DNA of 40,108 bases from Pseudolabrys sp. (lineage in GTDB: Bacteria; Pseudomonadota; Alphaproteobacteria; Rhizobiales; Xanthobacteraceae), in contig JADGGK010000023.1 of NCBI GenBank assembly GCA_019689975.1, positions 1 through 40,108 on the forward strand, in the 5' to 3' direction. Of the stretch, positions 1-7,928 are shown in pieces. The notes below the pieces were generated by a model that was not told the origin of the DNA, did not search any database, and saw nothing but the letters and a program-made list of their open reading frames with translations. The translations under genes were made by a program, and so were the position numbers. Every line of letters begins with the position of its first letter. Within the stretch, counting starts at the first letter, position 1.

Positions 1-460
1 GTGACTGGATTGCTTCGGCGGCTTGCGCCGCCTCGCAATGACGGCGGAGATGCCGTGCCACGATGACCGCGCGTCGTGCCTGCGGCACGGTCTGTGACTA
101 AATTGCTTCGTCGCCCCTTCGCGGCTCCTCGCAATGGCGGCGGAAATGGCGTGCGGCAATGACCGCGCGCTGTACTTGTGGCACGGCATGGTCTGGATTG
201 CTTCGTCGCCGCTGGTGCGGCTCCTCGCAATGACGGCATTGTCATTGCGCGCCCGCGCGCCCCCCTCGTCATTGCGAGCCCGAGCGAAAGCGAGGGCGAA
301 GCAATCCAGAAGCGGCAGGACCACGAAGGCATGCATCGTGTCTGCGGCACGGTCTGTGACTGGATTGCTTCGTCGCCCCTTCGCGGCTCCTCGCAATGAC
401 GGCAAGGACGCCGCCGCGCAATGACGGCGGAGATGCCGATGCAATCCGGTCGGAAACCGC
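1..460. repeat. Cluster of REP-like intergenic repeats, both orientations
   Basis: This gene-free stretch is packed with copies of one short palindromic element whose core runs from 'attgcttcg' to 'ctcgcaatgacgg'. Copies in forward orientation lie near 1-47, 81-140, 193-234 and 343-402; an inverted copy lies near 271-307. The copies at 81-140 and 343-402 match at 57 of 60 bases by eye, including a leading 'tgcggcacggtctgtgact'. Each copy can fold as an imperfect hairpin, and adjacent opposite copies can pair with one another. The cluster sits beyond the stop codon of the leftward gene ending at 460. Related elements recur near 14286-14414 and 32377-32474. Such elements are common between genes in Hyphomicrobiales; their function here is unknown. 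I see no credible coding region in this stretch. Confidence 0.8.
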
Positions 461-1416
461 TAGAGTTTCGGCAGATCGGAAAAATATTCCGGATGCTCGC
501 GCTCGACCTCCTGCATGAATTGCGGGCGGAAGAGGCTCGGGACGTCGAGACGCGGGGCACCCTTGAGCGTGTTCATCAGCACCTCATCCTCCGCATTCTC
601 GAAGGCGCGCAGCACGTTCGCCGACAGGCGCGGATCGTAGGAGATGTGGCGCACCGCCTTCTTGCCGATGGCGACGTCCGTGCCCGGCACCCATTTGGCA
701 AAGATCTCGACCGCCTCGTCGCGGTTGTTGCGCGTGAAATGCGAGGACTGCGCAAGGCCGGCCGCGATCGCCTTGACGAGCTGCGGCTTGCTAGCGACCG
801 TGGGCCCGTGCGCGGTGGCAACCATCACGTAGGAGAGATAATGCCCGCCGCGGATGACGAGGTAGGAGTCGGGCACCTGCTCGAGCACCTGCGTCACATA
901 GGGCTCCCATGATACCACGGCGTCGACCTTGCCTTCGCGCAAGGCAGGCGCGAGCCCGAACTGCGACCAGATGTTCTCGATCTTGAGCTCCTCGTATTTC
1001 AGGTTGTTCCGCCGCAGCACCATCTTGAAATATTCGTCCGAGGTCTGCCCGCGCGCGAGGCCGATCGTCTTGCCCTTGAGGTCGGCGATGTTGCCCGCGG
1101 CGATTCCCCTCCCCTTGCGGGTGACGATGGCAAGCGGGTCGTCGCAATTGTCGCGCGTGGCATCGTTCATGATCAGGCCGATGACGAGGAACGGCTCGCC
1201 GGCGTGCACCGCCTTGAGATAGGTGGTCGTGCTCATGTCGCCGATCTGCGCGCGACCTTCGTGCATGGCGTTGACCATGTCGGTGCCGGTGTCGACCACC
1301 AGCATGCGCGCGTCGACGCCGTGCTGCCGGAAGAAGCCTTTCTCCGCACCGATGAACATCGGCAGATGCCCGAAATTGTTGCCGATCACCACGTCGATCC
1401 TGGGTAAGTCCGCCAT
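460..1416 (-). CDS. NitT/TauT (SsuA-like) ABC substrate-binding protein, no signal peptide
   Basis: A 318-residue protein of the nitrate/sulfonate/taurine solute-binding family, recognisable from the N-terminal pattern GHLPMFIGAEKGFF (the 'P.f.A.e.GfF' signature), the DLKGKTIGLARG segment and a central VDAVVSWEPY motif. Family members bind a small oxyanion or organic ligand in the periplasm for an ABC importer. The ATG at 1416 has a GGGAG ribosome site upstream. The protein begins directly with the mature fold (MADLPRIDVVIG), with no hydrophobic leader and no upstream in-frame start. No permease or ATPase gene of this transporter type lies nearby. It may therefore be a cytoplasmic ligand-binding or THI5-like protein, or exported by another route. 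It follows the D-2-hydroxyacid dehydrogenase gene by 244 bases on the same strand. Confidence 0.85.
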   Translation of the reverse strand: MADLPRIDVVIGNNFGHLPMFIGAEKGFFRQHGVDARMLVVDTGTDMVNAMHEGRAQIGDMSTTTYLKAVHAGEPFLVIGLIMNDATRDNCDDPLAIVTRKGRGIAAGNIADLKGKTIGLARGQTSDEYFKMVLRRNNLKYEELKIENIWSQFGLAPALREGKVDAVVSWEPYVTQVLEQVPDSYLVIRGGHYLSYVMVATAHGPTVASKPQLVKAIAAGLAQSSHFTRNNRDEAVEIFAKWVPGTDVAIGKKAVRHISYDPRLSANVLRAFENAEDEVLMNTLKGAPRLDVPSLFRPQFMQEVEREHPEYFSDLPKL

Positions 1417-1528
1417 GGCATGTCTCCCACGTCTCTTTTGCCGCCCTGCCGCGCGCCGCGCCCGTTCGCGCCATTCTCGGGCGGATGTCGGTGATATCGA
1501 CCCGGCCTCGCAAACGCGGCATTGACCC

Positions 1529-1616
1529 CGTCATTGCGAGCGCGGCCAGGCGATCGACAATGGATATACCGATTCCGGACGGCGTCGTCGCCCCCGGCGC
1601 GGTGGCGCGCAATGAG
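1529..1616. repeat. Degenerate REP-like inverted pair
   Basis: Between two leftward genes, 'gtcattgcgagcgcgg' near 1530 and an inverted 'ggcgcgcaatgag' near 1602-1614 resemble the ends of the REP-like element seen at 1-460. The interior is diverged, so this is probably an old copy. I see nothing else in the 244-base gap 1417-1660. Confidence 0.4.
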
Positions 1617-1660
1617 CGCGCCGCGATGGCCGAACGCACGCCGCCGATCAAGGGCCCGGT

Positions 1661-2644
1661 TCACGCGAACACCTGCGGATTGATGCAGTTCGGCGGCACG
1701 CGGCCGGCGAGCAGCGCTTCGATATTGTCCACCACGATATTGGCCATGCGATCGCGCACCTCCATGACCGCGCTGCCGAGATGCGGCGTAAGCACGACGT
1801 TCTTCATCCGCTTCAGCGCCGCGGGCAGACGCGGCTCATGCTCGAAGACGTCGAGCCCGGCCCCGGCGATCTTCTTCGTCTTGAGCGCGCGCAGCAGCGC
1901 CTTTTCGTCGATAACGGGGCCGCGTGCGGTGTTGACGATGAAGGCGGTCGGCTTCATGAGCGCGAACTGCCGGTCGCTGATCATGTGCCGCGTCTCCGCG
2001 TTGAGCGGCGGGTGCAGCGACACGAAATCGGATTCGCGCAGCAGCTCCTCGAGCGATACCCACTTCATGCCGAGTTCCTTCTCGGCCTCGGGCTTGCGCC
2101 GCGGGCTCCAGTACAGAAGCCGCATGCCGAAGCCGCGGGCGCGACGCGCGGTGGCGCGCCCGATGCGGCCGCCGCCGCCGACCAGGCCGATGGTCTTTCC
2201 GTACAGCAGGCTGCCGGCGAGATGGTTGGACTGCGAGCCGGGAAACATGCCGGCGCGCACCATGCGGTCGCCCTCCACCAGATTGCGCGCCACGGCGATC
2301 ATCAGGCCGATATGCAGGTCCGCCGTGGCTTCGGCCACGATCGGCGGCACCACCGTCACCGCGATCCCCCGCCTCGTCGCCGCGACGACGTCGATATTGT
2401 CGGGCGTGATCGACATCGAGGCGACCGCCTTCAGTTTCGGGTTGGCGGCGAGCACCGCGCGGTCGATCCTGTCGTGCAGCAACGAGAAGAGAATGTCGCA
2501 GCTTTTCACCGCCCGGATCAGCCGGTCTTTGGGCATGATCCGGCTCGAGTCGGCGTTGATCCTGACCTCGGCCATGGCCCGCAACCTCGCCAGCGCGCTC
2601 GGCGCGATCGGCTGCGTCACGAACACGCGCGGTCTTCGGCTCAC
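1661..2644 (-). CDS. D-2-hydroxyacid dehydrogenase (NAD-dependent, glyoxylate/hydroxypyruvate-reductase-like)
   Basis: A 327-residue oxidoreductase of the D-isomer-specific 2-hydroxyacid dehydrogenase family, which interconverts a 2-oxoacid and a D-2-hydroxyacid using NAD(P)H. The nucleotide site reads GLVGGGGRIG (about residues 153-162). The catalytic triad is recognisable as Arg241 (NTARGP), Glu270 (DVFEHEP) and His288 (LTPHLGSA). I chose the GTG at 2644 because it overlaps the TGA of the upstream phosphotransferase gene (GTGA, four bases), a typical translational-coupling arrangement; a longer start at 2686 would only add an arginine-rich stretch inside that gene. The coupling implies co-expression with the PEP-synthase-like protein. 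The real substrate is unknown. Confidence 0.93.
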   Translation of the reverse strand: MSRRPRVFVTQPIAPSALARLRAMAEVRINADSSRIMPKDRLIRAVKSCDILFSLLHDRIDRAVLAANPKLKAVASMSITPDNIDVVAATRRGIAVTVVPPIVAEATADLHIGLMIAVARNLVEGDRMVRAGMFPGSQSNHLAGSLLYGKTIGLVGGGGRIGRATARRARGFGMRLLYWSPRRKPEAEKELGMKWVSLEELLRESDFVSLHPPLNAETRHMISDRQFALMKPTAFIVNTARGPVIDEKALLRALKTKKIAGAGLDVFEHEPRLPAALKRMKNVVLTPHLGSAVMEVRDRMANIVVDNIEALLAGRVPPNCINPQVFA

Positions 2645-3918
2645 CGCTGCCACCGCACGATGCCGGCCACGCCGTCGACGGCGCATTGCGCGCCGTCGGG
2701 AATCGTGCGGGTCGCGCCGAGCACGCCCAGCACCATGGGAATGCCGCGCTCGCGCGCGAGCGAGGCGAGATGCGAGGTGGAGCCGCCGAGTTCAGCCACC
2801 ACGCCGGCCACGCGCGGCAGCACCTGACTGAGCGCGGGCCCCGCAACCCTGGTCACGAGCACGTCGCCGGGCCCGACGCGCGAAAGTTCGCATTCGCAGT
2901 TCACCACCACGGCCCGCCCCGCGCCCCAGCCGATCCCGGCGGGATGACCGCTGAGACCGGGATGCCGCAACCAGATCTCGTCGGGGACGATCGGCGCCTC
3001 CACGTGCAGCGGCCGCGACTGCAGCAGCTTGAAACCGTGCTCGTCCTTCGCCCATTCGATCTCGACGGGATGGCCTGCGAGCTGTTCGCATTTGCGTAAC
3101 AGGCGGCCCAGCGCGACCGCTTCGCCCGGCGTGAGGCACGGCTCGTCGACCAGCGCCGCGGGCACGGGTTCGGGTGCCGCGGCGCCGTGCACGCAGGTGT
3201 CGCGATGACCCTTGCGGCCGGCATCGAGCCTGCGCAGGAACCCCTGCCGGCTGAGAATAATGCGATCCGGCACGACCTCGCCCTGGGCGATGGCGGAGCC
3301 GAGCCCCCAGGCGGCGGAGATCAGCATGTGGCCTTCGGCGGTCTCGCTCAGCGCCCCCCCGGCGCAGCGTGCCGCCACCAGCGGCTGGATGATCACGCCC
3401 ATGGCGGTGTCGGCGGGCGAAAGCCCCGCGTGCTCCATGCCGCGCCGCGCCTGCGACGTCCACAGCGCCGCCCAGCAGGCGCGCACCGCCGTCAGGAACT
3501 CGCCCTCCTCCGACAGGCCGAGAAAGCTCTCGAACTGGCCGGCGAAGCTCGCGTCGCGGCGATCCTCGATCAGCGCCGAGGAGCGCACCGCGCCGCGTCC
3601 GCCCTGCGCCGCGACGGCACACCAGGCGGCGCGCAATGGTTCGAGGATCGCCGGCGCGATCGGCTGCTGATGCAGGGCGAGCCTGATCCGCACCGACAGC
3701 TTGCGCGCGGTTGGCGGATCGGCCTCGTTGTACTGACGCAGCAGCTCGCCGAGGCCGAGATGGCGGATCTGGTGGCGGTAGGCATCCGCGGTCAAGGCGA
3801 AACCGCCCGGCGTCGGCAGCCCGGCCCGCATCAGCCTGGCAAGGCCCGCGGCCTTCGGCCCGACCTTGTCGGCGTCGACGGCGCGCGCATCCTCGAGCGG
3901 GAGAACGAAGTCGGACAT
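2641..3918 (-). CDS. Half-length PEP-synthase-like protein: ATP-grasp plus phosphohistidine domain
   Basis: A 425-residue protein carrying the N-terminal PEP/pyruvate-binding ATP-grasp domain (about residues 1-305: VGPKAAGLARL, VRSSALIEDRRDASFAGQFE, VEIEWAKDEHG, LLQSRPL) and the swivelling phosphohistidine domain (about 335-425). The active histidine is His383 in GGSTSHLASLARERGIP. It lacks the C-terminal TIM-barrel PEP-binding domain of true PEP synthase or pyruvate phosphate dikinase, roughly half the usual length. Stand-alone versions can phosphorylate other acceptors, as in rifampin phosphotransferase, but that enzyme has an extra drug-binding domain not seen here. I chose ATG 3918; an upstream TTG at 3936 is possible. 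The gene lies 39 bases after the M24 gene and overlaps the dehydrogenase gene. Acceptor unknown. Confidence 0.88.
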   Translation of the reverse strand: MSDFVLPLEDARAVDADKVGPKAAGLARLMRAGLPTPGGFALTADAYRHQIRHLGLGELLRQYNEADPPTARKLSVRIRLALHQQPIAPAILEPLRAAWCAVAAQGGRGAVRSSALIEDRRDASFAGQFESFLGLSEEGEFLTAVRACWAALWTSQARRGMEHAGLSPADTAMGVIIQPLVAARCAGGALSETAEGHMLISAAWGLGSAIAQGEVVPDRIILSRQGFLRRLDAGRKGHRDTCVHGAAAPEPVPAALVDEPCLTPGEAVALGRLLRKCEQLAGHPVEIEWAKDEHGFKLLQSRPLHVEAPIVPDEIWLRHPGLSGHPAGIGWGAGRAVVVNCECELSRVGPGDVLVTRVAGPALSQVLPRVAGVVAELGGSTSHLASLARERGIPMVLGVLGATRTIPDGAQCAVDGVAGIVRWQR

Positions 3919-3957
3919 GGGCGGCGCCCATCTCAACCGGTGAACGGCGTCGTTAGG

Positions 3958-5226
3958 TCAGCGGACGTGGTCTCCGTAGCCCGGCAGCGGATCGACCACG
4001 GTGATCTGCTTCACCGGGAAGTTCGATACGATCTCGATGCCGTCCTTCTTCACGATCAGCATTTCCTCGATCCGCACGCCGTAGCGGAATTTCTTGCCGT
4101 GCTGCGTTTCGAGCGCGAAGGTCATTCCTTCCTGAATCTCTATCGGGTGGTCGAGCGACCAGATGCGCGAGATCACCGGCGGGTCGTATTGCGCAAGGCC
4201 GAGACCGTGGCCCCAGAGATTGGCGGCGGCCTGATCCTCATCCTCGTAGCCCCAGGTTTCCATCGCCGAAGGCCACTTCAGCGCGATGTCGCGCGTGGTG
4301 GCGCCGACCTTCACCGCGCCGATCGAGTCGTAGAGCCATTTGAGCGCGATCTCGTAGGTGTCCTTCTGCTCCTGGGTCGGCTCCTTGCCCACGCAGTAGG
4401 TGCGGTAGTAGCAGGACTTGTAGCCGTTCCAGGTCAGCGCGGCGAGATCCATGAAGACGATATCGCCCGGCTGGATGATGCGGTCGGAGAAGTTGCGCCA
4501 GTTGGGCCAAGTGTTGGGACCCGACGACACGATCACGTCTTCGACGTCCTCCATGCCCGGGATCGAGTAGAGATATTCCATCAGGTGCGCGGTGACCTGA
4601 TTCTCGGTGATGCCCGGGCGCAGGAACTTCATGCACTCCCAATGCGTCGCGTCGCCGATCGCGCCGACGATGCGGAAGCATTCCTGCTCGTCCTCGTTCT
4701 TGACCGCGCGCGCCTCCATCATCGGCGTCATGCCGTCGGCCCAGTGGATGCCCTTTTCCTGGAAGATCTGGATCATGTTGATGTCGATGAAGTCGCAGCC
4801 GAGCTTCTGTCCCCACACGCCGTGCCGCTTCATCTCCTCGATGATCGCGTTGGTGAACTTGGTGACCTGCTGGCGCGCCGCCGGGCCGGCCGCGCCCTTG
4901 ATCCAGGCGAAGGAGTGGCGGACGTTCTCCTTCGGCAGCCACGGCGCGTGCCGCTCGATCTGGAAGCCGATATCGCCCTGCTCGAACAATACCGGCCGCC
5001 CGTCGCCGCACAGCAGCGCGTAGCGCAGGCCCGGCTTGAGCCGGTTCCATCCGGGGGTGAGCGTGCCGGTAATGTAGCGGCAGTTCTCGTCGTACATGCA
5101 CAGAAGCGCGCCCAGCCCGTGCTTCTTCATCATCGCGCGCGCCCGCTCGATGCGGTACTCGCGCAGCCGATCCCAGTTCACCCGCTGCTGCCAATCCAGG
5201 CCGGCAATGCCGAAATTCGCTCCCAT
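3958..5226 (-). CDS. M24-family (creatinase/aminopeptidase P-like) hydrolase with altered metal site
   Basis: A 422-residue protein with a creatinase-type N-terminal domain (about 1-170) and a pita-bread M24 domain (about 175-410). Expected metal ligands are seen at Asp260 (VFMDLAAL), His340 (WGHGLGL), Glu373 (FALETQ) and Glu387 (VRIEEM). The second aspartate of the usual 'SDxTRT' motif is replaced by Cys272 (GYKSCYYRT), so the canonical dimetal site is incomplete. Relatives include Xaa-Pro peptidases, creatinase (metal-free) and the DMSP lyase DddP, whose LDRMREYR-like start resembles WDRLREYR here. A non-peptidase reaction is plausible but unproven. ATG 5226 has a GGGAGG ribosome site. First gene of a leftward operon, divergent from the LysR gene. 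Confidence 0.88.
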   Translation of the reverse strand: MGANFGIAGLDWQQRVNWDRLREYRIERARAMMKKHGLGALLCMYDENCRYITGTLTPGWNRLKPGLRYALLCGDGRPVLFEQGDIGFQIERHAPWLPKENVRHSFAWIKGAAGPAARQQVTKFTNAIIEEMKRHGVWGQKLGCDFIDINMIQIFQEKGIHWADGMTPMMEARAVKNEDEQECFRIVGAIGDATHWECMKFLRPGITENQVTAHLMEYLYSIPGMEDVEDVIVSSGPNTWPNWRNFSDRIIQPGDIVFMDLAALTWNGYKSCYYRTYCVGKEPTQEQKDTYEIALKWLYDSIGAVKVGATTRDIALKWPSAMETWGYEDEDQAAANLWGHGLGLAQYDPPVISRIWSLDHPIEIQEGMTFALETQHGKKFRYGVRIEEMLIVKKDGIEIVSNFPVKQITVVDPLPGYGDHVR

Positions 5227-5305
5227 GGCGTCCTCCCGACGTTGCTGCGGCGCCGTTGCGCGCCTTGATCGGCGCGAATGCTAAGCCGGCTGGCCCCTCA
5301 AGAAG

Positions 5306-5339
5306 AAATAATATATTCTGCAATCCGCCATTATAATTT
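5306..5339. promoter_or_regulatory. AT-rich imperfect inverted repeat between divergent M24 and LysR genes
   Basis: The 135-base divergent gap contains a strikingly AT-rich island in otherwise G+C-rich DNA, beginning 'aaataatatattctgc' and ending 'ccattataattt', an imperfect dyad. A TATAAT-like hexamer reads on the minus strand. LysR regulators typically bind such dyads next to their own gene and a divergent target, so this is a candidate operator/promoter for both directions. Assignment is by position and composition only. Confidence 0.45.
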
Positions 5340-5361
5340 CTGATACGGGGTGCGGGGACGG

Positions 5362-6333
5362 ATGGCCGACATTCCTCTGCGGCAAATCCGGGCCGTGATC
5401 GCGGTCTGCGAGGAAGGTTCGTTCACGCGCGCCGCCGCGCGCGAGAACGCCACCCAATCGGGCATCTCCCAGCACGTGGCGGCGGTCGAGCGCGCGCTCG
5501 GCGTCAAGCTGTTCGAGCGCCGCCCGGGCGGTGTGACGCCGACGCCGGCATGCCTGCGCTACTACAAACGCTGCGTGGACGCGGTCGGGGCGCTCGCCGT
5601 GGCCAACCAGGAGGCGCGGGCGCTGGCGGGCAAGGTCACCGGCGATCTGCGCATCGGGCTGATGCCGACCTTCACCCGCGCGGTGCTGGCGCCGGTGCTC
5701 GACGATTTCGTGCCGCGGCTGCCCGAGGTGCGGCTGCATATCGTCGAGGGTTACAGCAACCTGCTCACCGAAATGACGCTCGACGACGCGCTCGATTTCG
5801 CCATCGTCCCCGCCTTCGAAGGGACCGTCGGCTTGAAATCGCGCCTGCTCGTGCGCGACCGCGAAATGCTGATCTCCGGCCCGGCGAGCGGCTTCCGTGA
5901 ATTGACGCCGATCCGCCTCGCCGAATGCCCGCCGCTCAAGATCGTGATTCCCGGGCCGAACAATGTTCGCCGGCGCAATCTCGAGACGTATTTCCAGTCG
6001 CACGGCGTCGAAATCGCGGCGATGCTGGAAATGGACGCGATGATCGCCACGCTCGAATTCGTCGCCCGTTCGGATTGGGTGACGATCCTGCCGAGCGTGA
6101 TTTCGGTCAACGATATCGGTCGCGGCGAACTGATCGTGAATCCCATCGTGGCACCGGAAATGCACGCCGAATTCGTCGTCATCCGGCCGACGCGTCGTCC
6201 GCTCTCGACGCAGGCGCGCATGTTCCTCGAGCGCTTCGAGCGCGAGGTTGCGCATATCCACGCGGTGTGGGAGCGGGCGATCGACGCCCGGGCCGCGCCG
6301 AGTATCGCGGCCGCCACCGGCTCACCGCGTTAA
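5362..6333 (+). CDS. LysR-family transcriptional regulator
   Basis: A 323-residue LysR-type regulator: an N-terminal winged helix-turn-helix (about residues 4-62, with FTRAAARENATQSGISQHVA and the LFERRPGGVTPT wing) and a periplasmic-binding-protein-like effector domain (about 90-300). I chose the ATG at 5362, just after a GGGGACGG ribosome-like site; a GTG at 5350 would add four residues. It is divergent from the M24/phosphotransferase/dehydrogenase operon, the classic arrangement for a LysR protein controlling its neighbour in response to a pathway metabolite. The inducer cannot be read from sequence. Confidence 0.95.
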   Translation: MADIPLRQIRAVIAVCEEGSFTRAAARENATQSGISQHVAAVERALGVKLFERRPGGVTPTPACLRYYKRCVDAVGALAVANQEARALAGKVTGDLRIGLMPTFTRAVLAPVLDDFVPRLPEVRLHIVEGYSNLLTEMTLDDALDFAIVPAFEGTVGLKSRLLVRDREMLISGPASGFRELTPIRLAECPPLKIVIPGPNNVRRRNLETYFQSHGVEIAAMLEMDAMIATLEFVARSDWVTILPSVISVNDIGRGELIVNPIVAPEMHAEFVVIRPTRRPLSTQARMFLERFEREVAHIHAVWERAIDARAAPSIAAATGSPR

Positions 6334-6387
6334 GTCGCGCGCGGCCGCGCGCCTTACCGGGCCGCGCACGACGGCTTGCGCGGGACC

Positions 6388-7041
6388 TCACACCGTCGCC
6401 GGGGCGCCGGGCTGCCGCAGCGGATGCGCGCGGGCGAATGCGTCGATCGCGAACAGCGCATCGACGATGCGCTTGACCGTCGGATAGGGCGTTATGTCGC
6501 ATTTGAAATATTGCGCCCCCACCGCCTGCCCGGCGAGGCAGATGTCGGCAATCGTGATCGCGTCGCCCTGGCAATAGCGGCCGGTCTGCGTCGACCCGGC
6601 AAGATGCGTCTCCAACGCGATCATCGCTTCCCGGTGCCAGTGATGCCCCCATTTCTGCACGCCGCTTTCGTCGACATTGTATTCCCGCGCCAGGAATTCG
6701 CGCACGCGCGGCACTATCAGGGGATGGGTATCGCAGGCGATGAGCTGCGCCAGCCCGCGCACGCGTGCGCGCGCCTTGGGATCCTTCGGCAGCAGCGGCG
6801 GCTCGGGATGCGTCTCGTCGAGATATTCGATGATGGCGAGCGACTCGAACAACACCGTGCCGTCGTCTTCGATCAGCGCCGGAAGCGCCATCATCGGATT
6901 GATCCTGCGAAACGATTCCGCGCGTTGTTCGCCCCGCATGAGGTTGACGTCGATCACCTCCTCGGGCGTGATGCGCTTCAGGTTGAGCGCAATGCGAACA
7001 CGAAAGGTGGCAAGCGACCGCCAGAAGGAAAACAGCTTCAT
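6388..7041 (-). CDS. Glutathione S-transferase family protein (zeta/maleylacetoacetate-isomerase-like)
   Basis: A 217-residue glutathione S-transferase with an N-terminal thioredoxin fold (about 1-82; FRVRIALNLK, LPALIEDDG, FESLAIIEYLDE) and an all-helical C-terminal domain containing ITIADICLAGQ. The N-terminal pattern FWRSLATFRVRIAL resembles zeta-class maleylacetoacetate isomerase (usually SSCxxRVRIAL), but the second serine is leucine, so isomerase activity is uncertain. Zeta enzymes act in tyrosine, gentisate or homogentisate breakdown. Its ATG (7041) overlaps the TGA of the upstream dehydrogenase gene by four bases (ATGA), so both are likely co-translated. The protein is cytoplasmic. 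Confidence 0.92.
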   Translation of the reverse strand: MKLFSFWRSLATFRVRIALNLKRITPEEVIDVNLMRGEQRAESFRRINPMMALPALIEDDGTVLFESLAIIEYLDETHPEPPLLPKDPKARARVRGLAQLIACDTHPLIVPRVREFLAREYNVDESGVQKWGHHWHREAMIALETHLAGSTQTGRYCQGDAITIADICLAGQAVGAQYFKCDITPYPTVKRIVDALFAIDAFARAHPLRQPGAPATV

Positions 7042-7928
7042 TTCCGCGCTCCGCGTTCCGCCCAATAGACCGACATCCGCGCGCCGTCGGCCTCGCCGAG
7101 ACCCTCGCGGTAGGCTTCCTCGAAGCCCGACAGCGCCGCGCGCGTGGCACGCATGTCGGCGCCGAGCGCCTCGCCCGTGGCGATCATGGTACGCAGGTCC
7201 TTCACCGCATTGGCGATGCTGAAGGTGGTCGGGCCCGGATCCTTGCCGGCGAACAGGTTGACGATCATGTCGGCCCGCATCTTCAGCGCGTTGTTTGCGC
7301 CGTTGCTCTCGACGAAGAGCTCGAGCAACCGTTGCGGCTCCCAGCCCACGCTGCGCGCAATGGCAAAGGCTTCGCCATAGGCCTGCCAGGCCACCATCAG
7401 CGGCAGGTTGATCGCAAGCTTCATCGCCGACCCAGTGCCGACCGGCCCGCAATGCACGACCTTGCGGCACATTTGCGCGAGGATCGGGCGCGCGCGTTCG
7501 GCATCGCCCGGCTCCGCGCCCATGAGGCCGAGCAGCTTGCCTTCGCGCGCCGGCGCGGTCGAACCGCCGACCGGGCATTCGACCATCACCGCGCCCTTCG
7601 CCCGCACTTGATGCGCGAGATCGATCTCGACCTTCGGCGCGACCGTGCTCATCTCCAGGAACAGCTTGTCCTGCACGTTCCCGGACAGGAGCCCCTCCGG
7701 CCCGTTGTAGACGGCATCAATGGCCGCGCCGTCGGTGAGCAGCGTGATGACCGCCTCGCTGGCGGCGGCGACCTCGGCCGGCGACTTCGCCACCCTTGCG
7801 CCGGCCTCGCCGAGCGGTCTTGCCTTGTCCGGCGTGCGATTCCACACCGTAACCTCGTGACCGAGTCCGAGATGGCGCGCCGCAACCGCCGCGCCCATGG
7901 CGCCGAGACCCGCGATTCCGAGCTTCAT
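7038..7928 (-). CDS. NAD(P)-dependent beta-hydroxyacid dehydrogenase (3-hydroxyisobutyrate dehydrogenase family)
   Basis: A 296-residue beta-hydroxyacid dehydrogenase: N-terminal Rossmann fold with GIAGLGAMG (residues 4-12), the substrate-binding ECPVGGSTAPAREGKL segment (about 118-131), and the catalytic lysine Lys170 in GTGSAMKLAINL, followed by the helical C-terminal domain. Family members oxidise 3-hydroxyisobutyrate, tartronate semialdehyde or related acids, or reduce succinic semialdehyde/glyoxylate. ATG 7928 follows a strong GGGAGGAAGC ribosome site. The stop overlaps the glutathione transferase start. It is divergent from a second dehydrogenase of the same family across 160 bases. Confidence 0.94.
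   Translation of the reverse strand: MKLGIAGLGAMGAAVAARHLGLGHEVTVWNRTPDKARPLGEAGARVAKSPAEVAAASEAVITLLTDGAAIDAVYNGPEGLLSGNVQDKLFLEMSTVAPKVEIDLAHQVRAKGAVMVECPVGGSTAPAREGKLLGLMGAEPGDAERARPILAQMCRKVVHCGPVGTGSAMKLAINLPLMVAWQAYGEAFAIARSVGWEPQRLLELFVESNGANNALKMRADMIVNLFAGKDPGPTTFSIANAVKDLRTMIATGEALGADMRATRAALSGFEEAYREGLGEADGARMSVYWAERGARK

Noticed and set aside
134-424. Small open frame within the left repeat cluster
   Set aside because: It is made of REP element sequence; translation is repetitive with no ribosome site.
1-460. Possible CRISPR array
   Set aside because: Repeats are palindromic, in both orientations, unevenly spaced and diverged; spacers are not uniform and no cas gene is present.
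1485-2831. A 448-residue plus-strand open frame opposite the D-2-hydroxyacid dehydrogenase
   Set aside because: The dehydrogenase has all catalytic motifs; this frame has none and spans the repeat region.
3958-5226. Naming the M24 protein as DMSP lyase DddP
   Set aside because: The N-terminal resemblance is short and the DddP metal-binding aspartate is Cys here, so the specific name is not supported.
3187-5268. A 693-residue open frame on the plus strand opposite the M24 and PEP-synthase-like genes
   Set aside because: It is antisense to two genes with clear domain motifs and is rich in Arg, Ala, His and Asp, as expected for a shadow frame in G+C-rich DNA.
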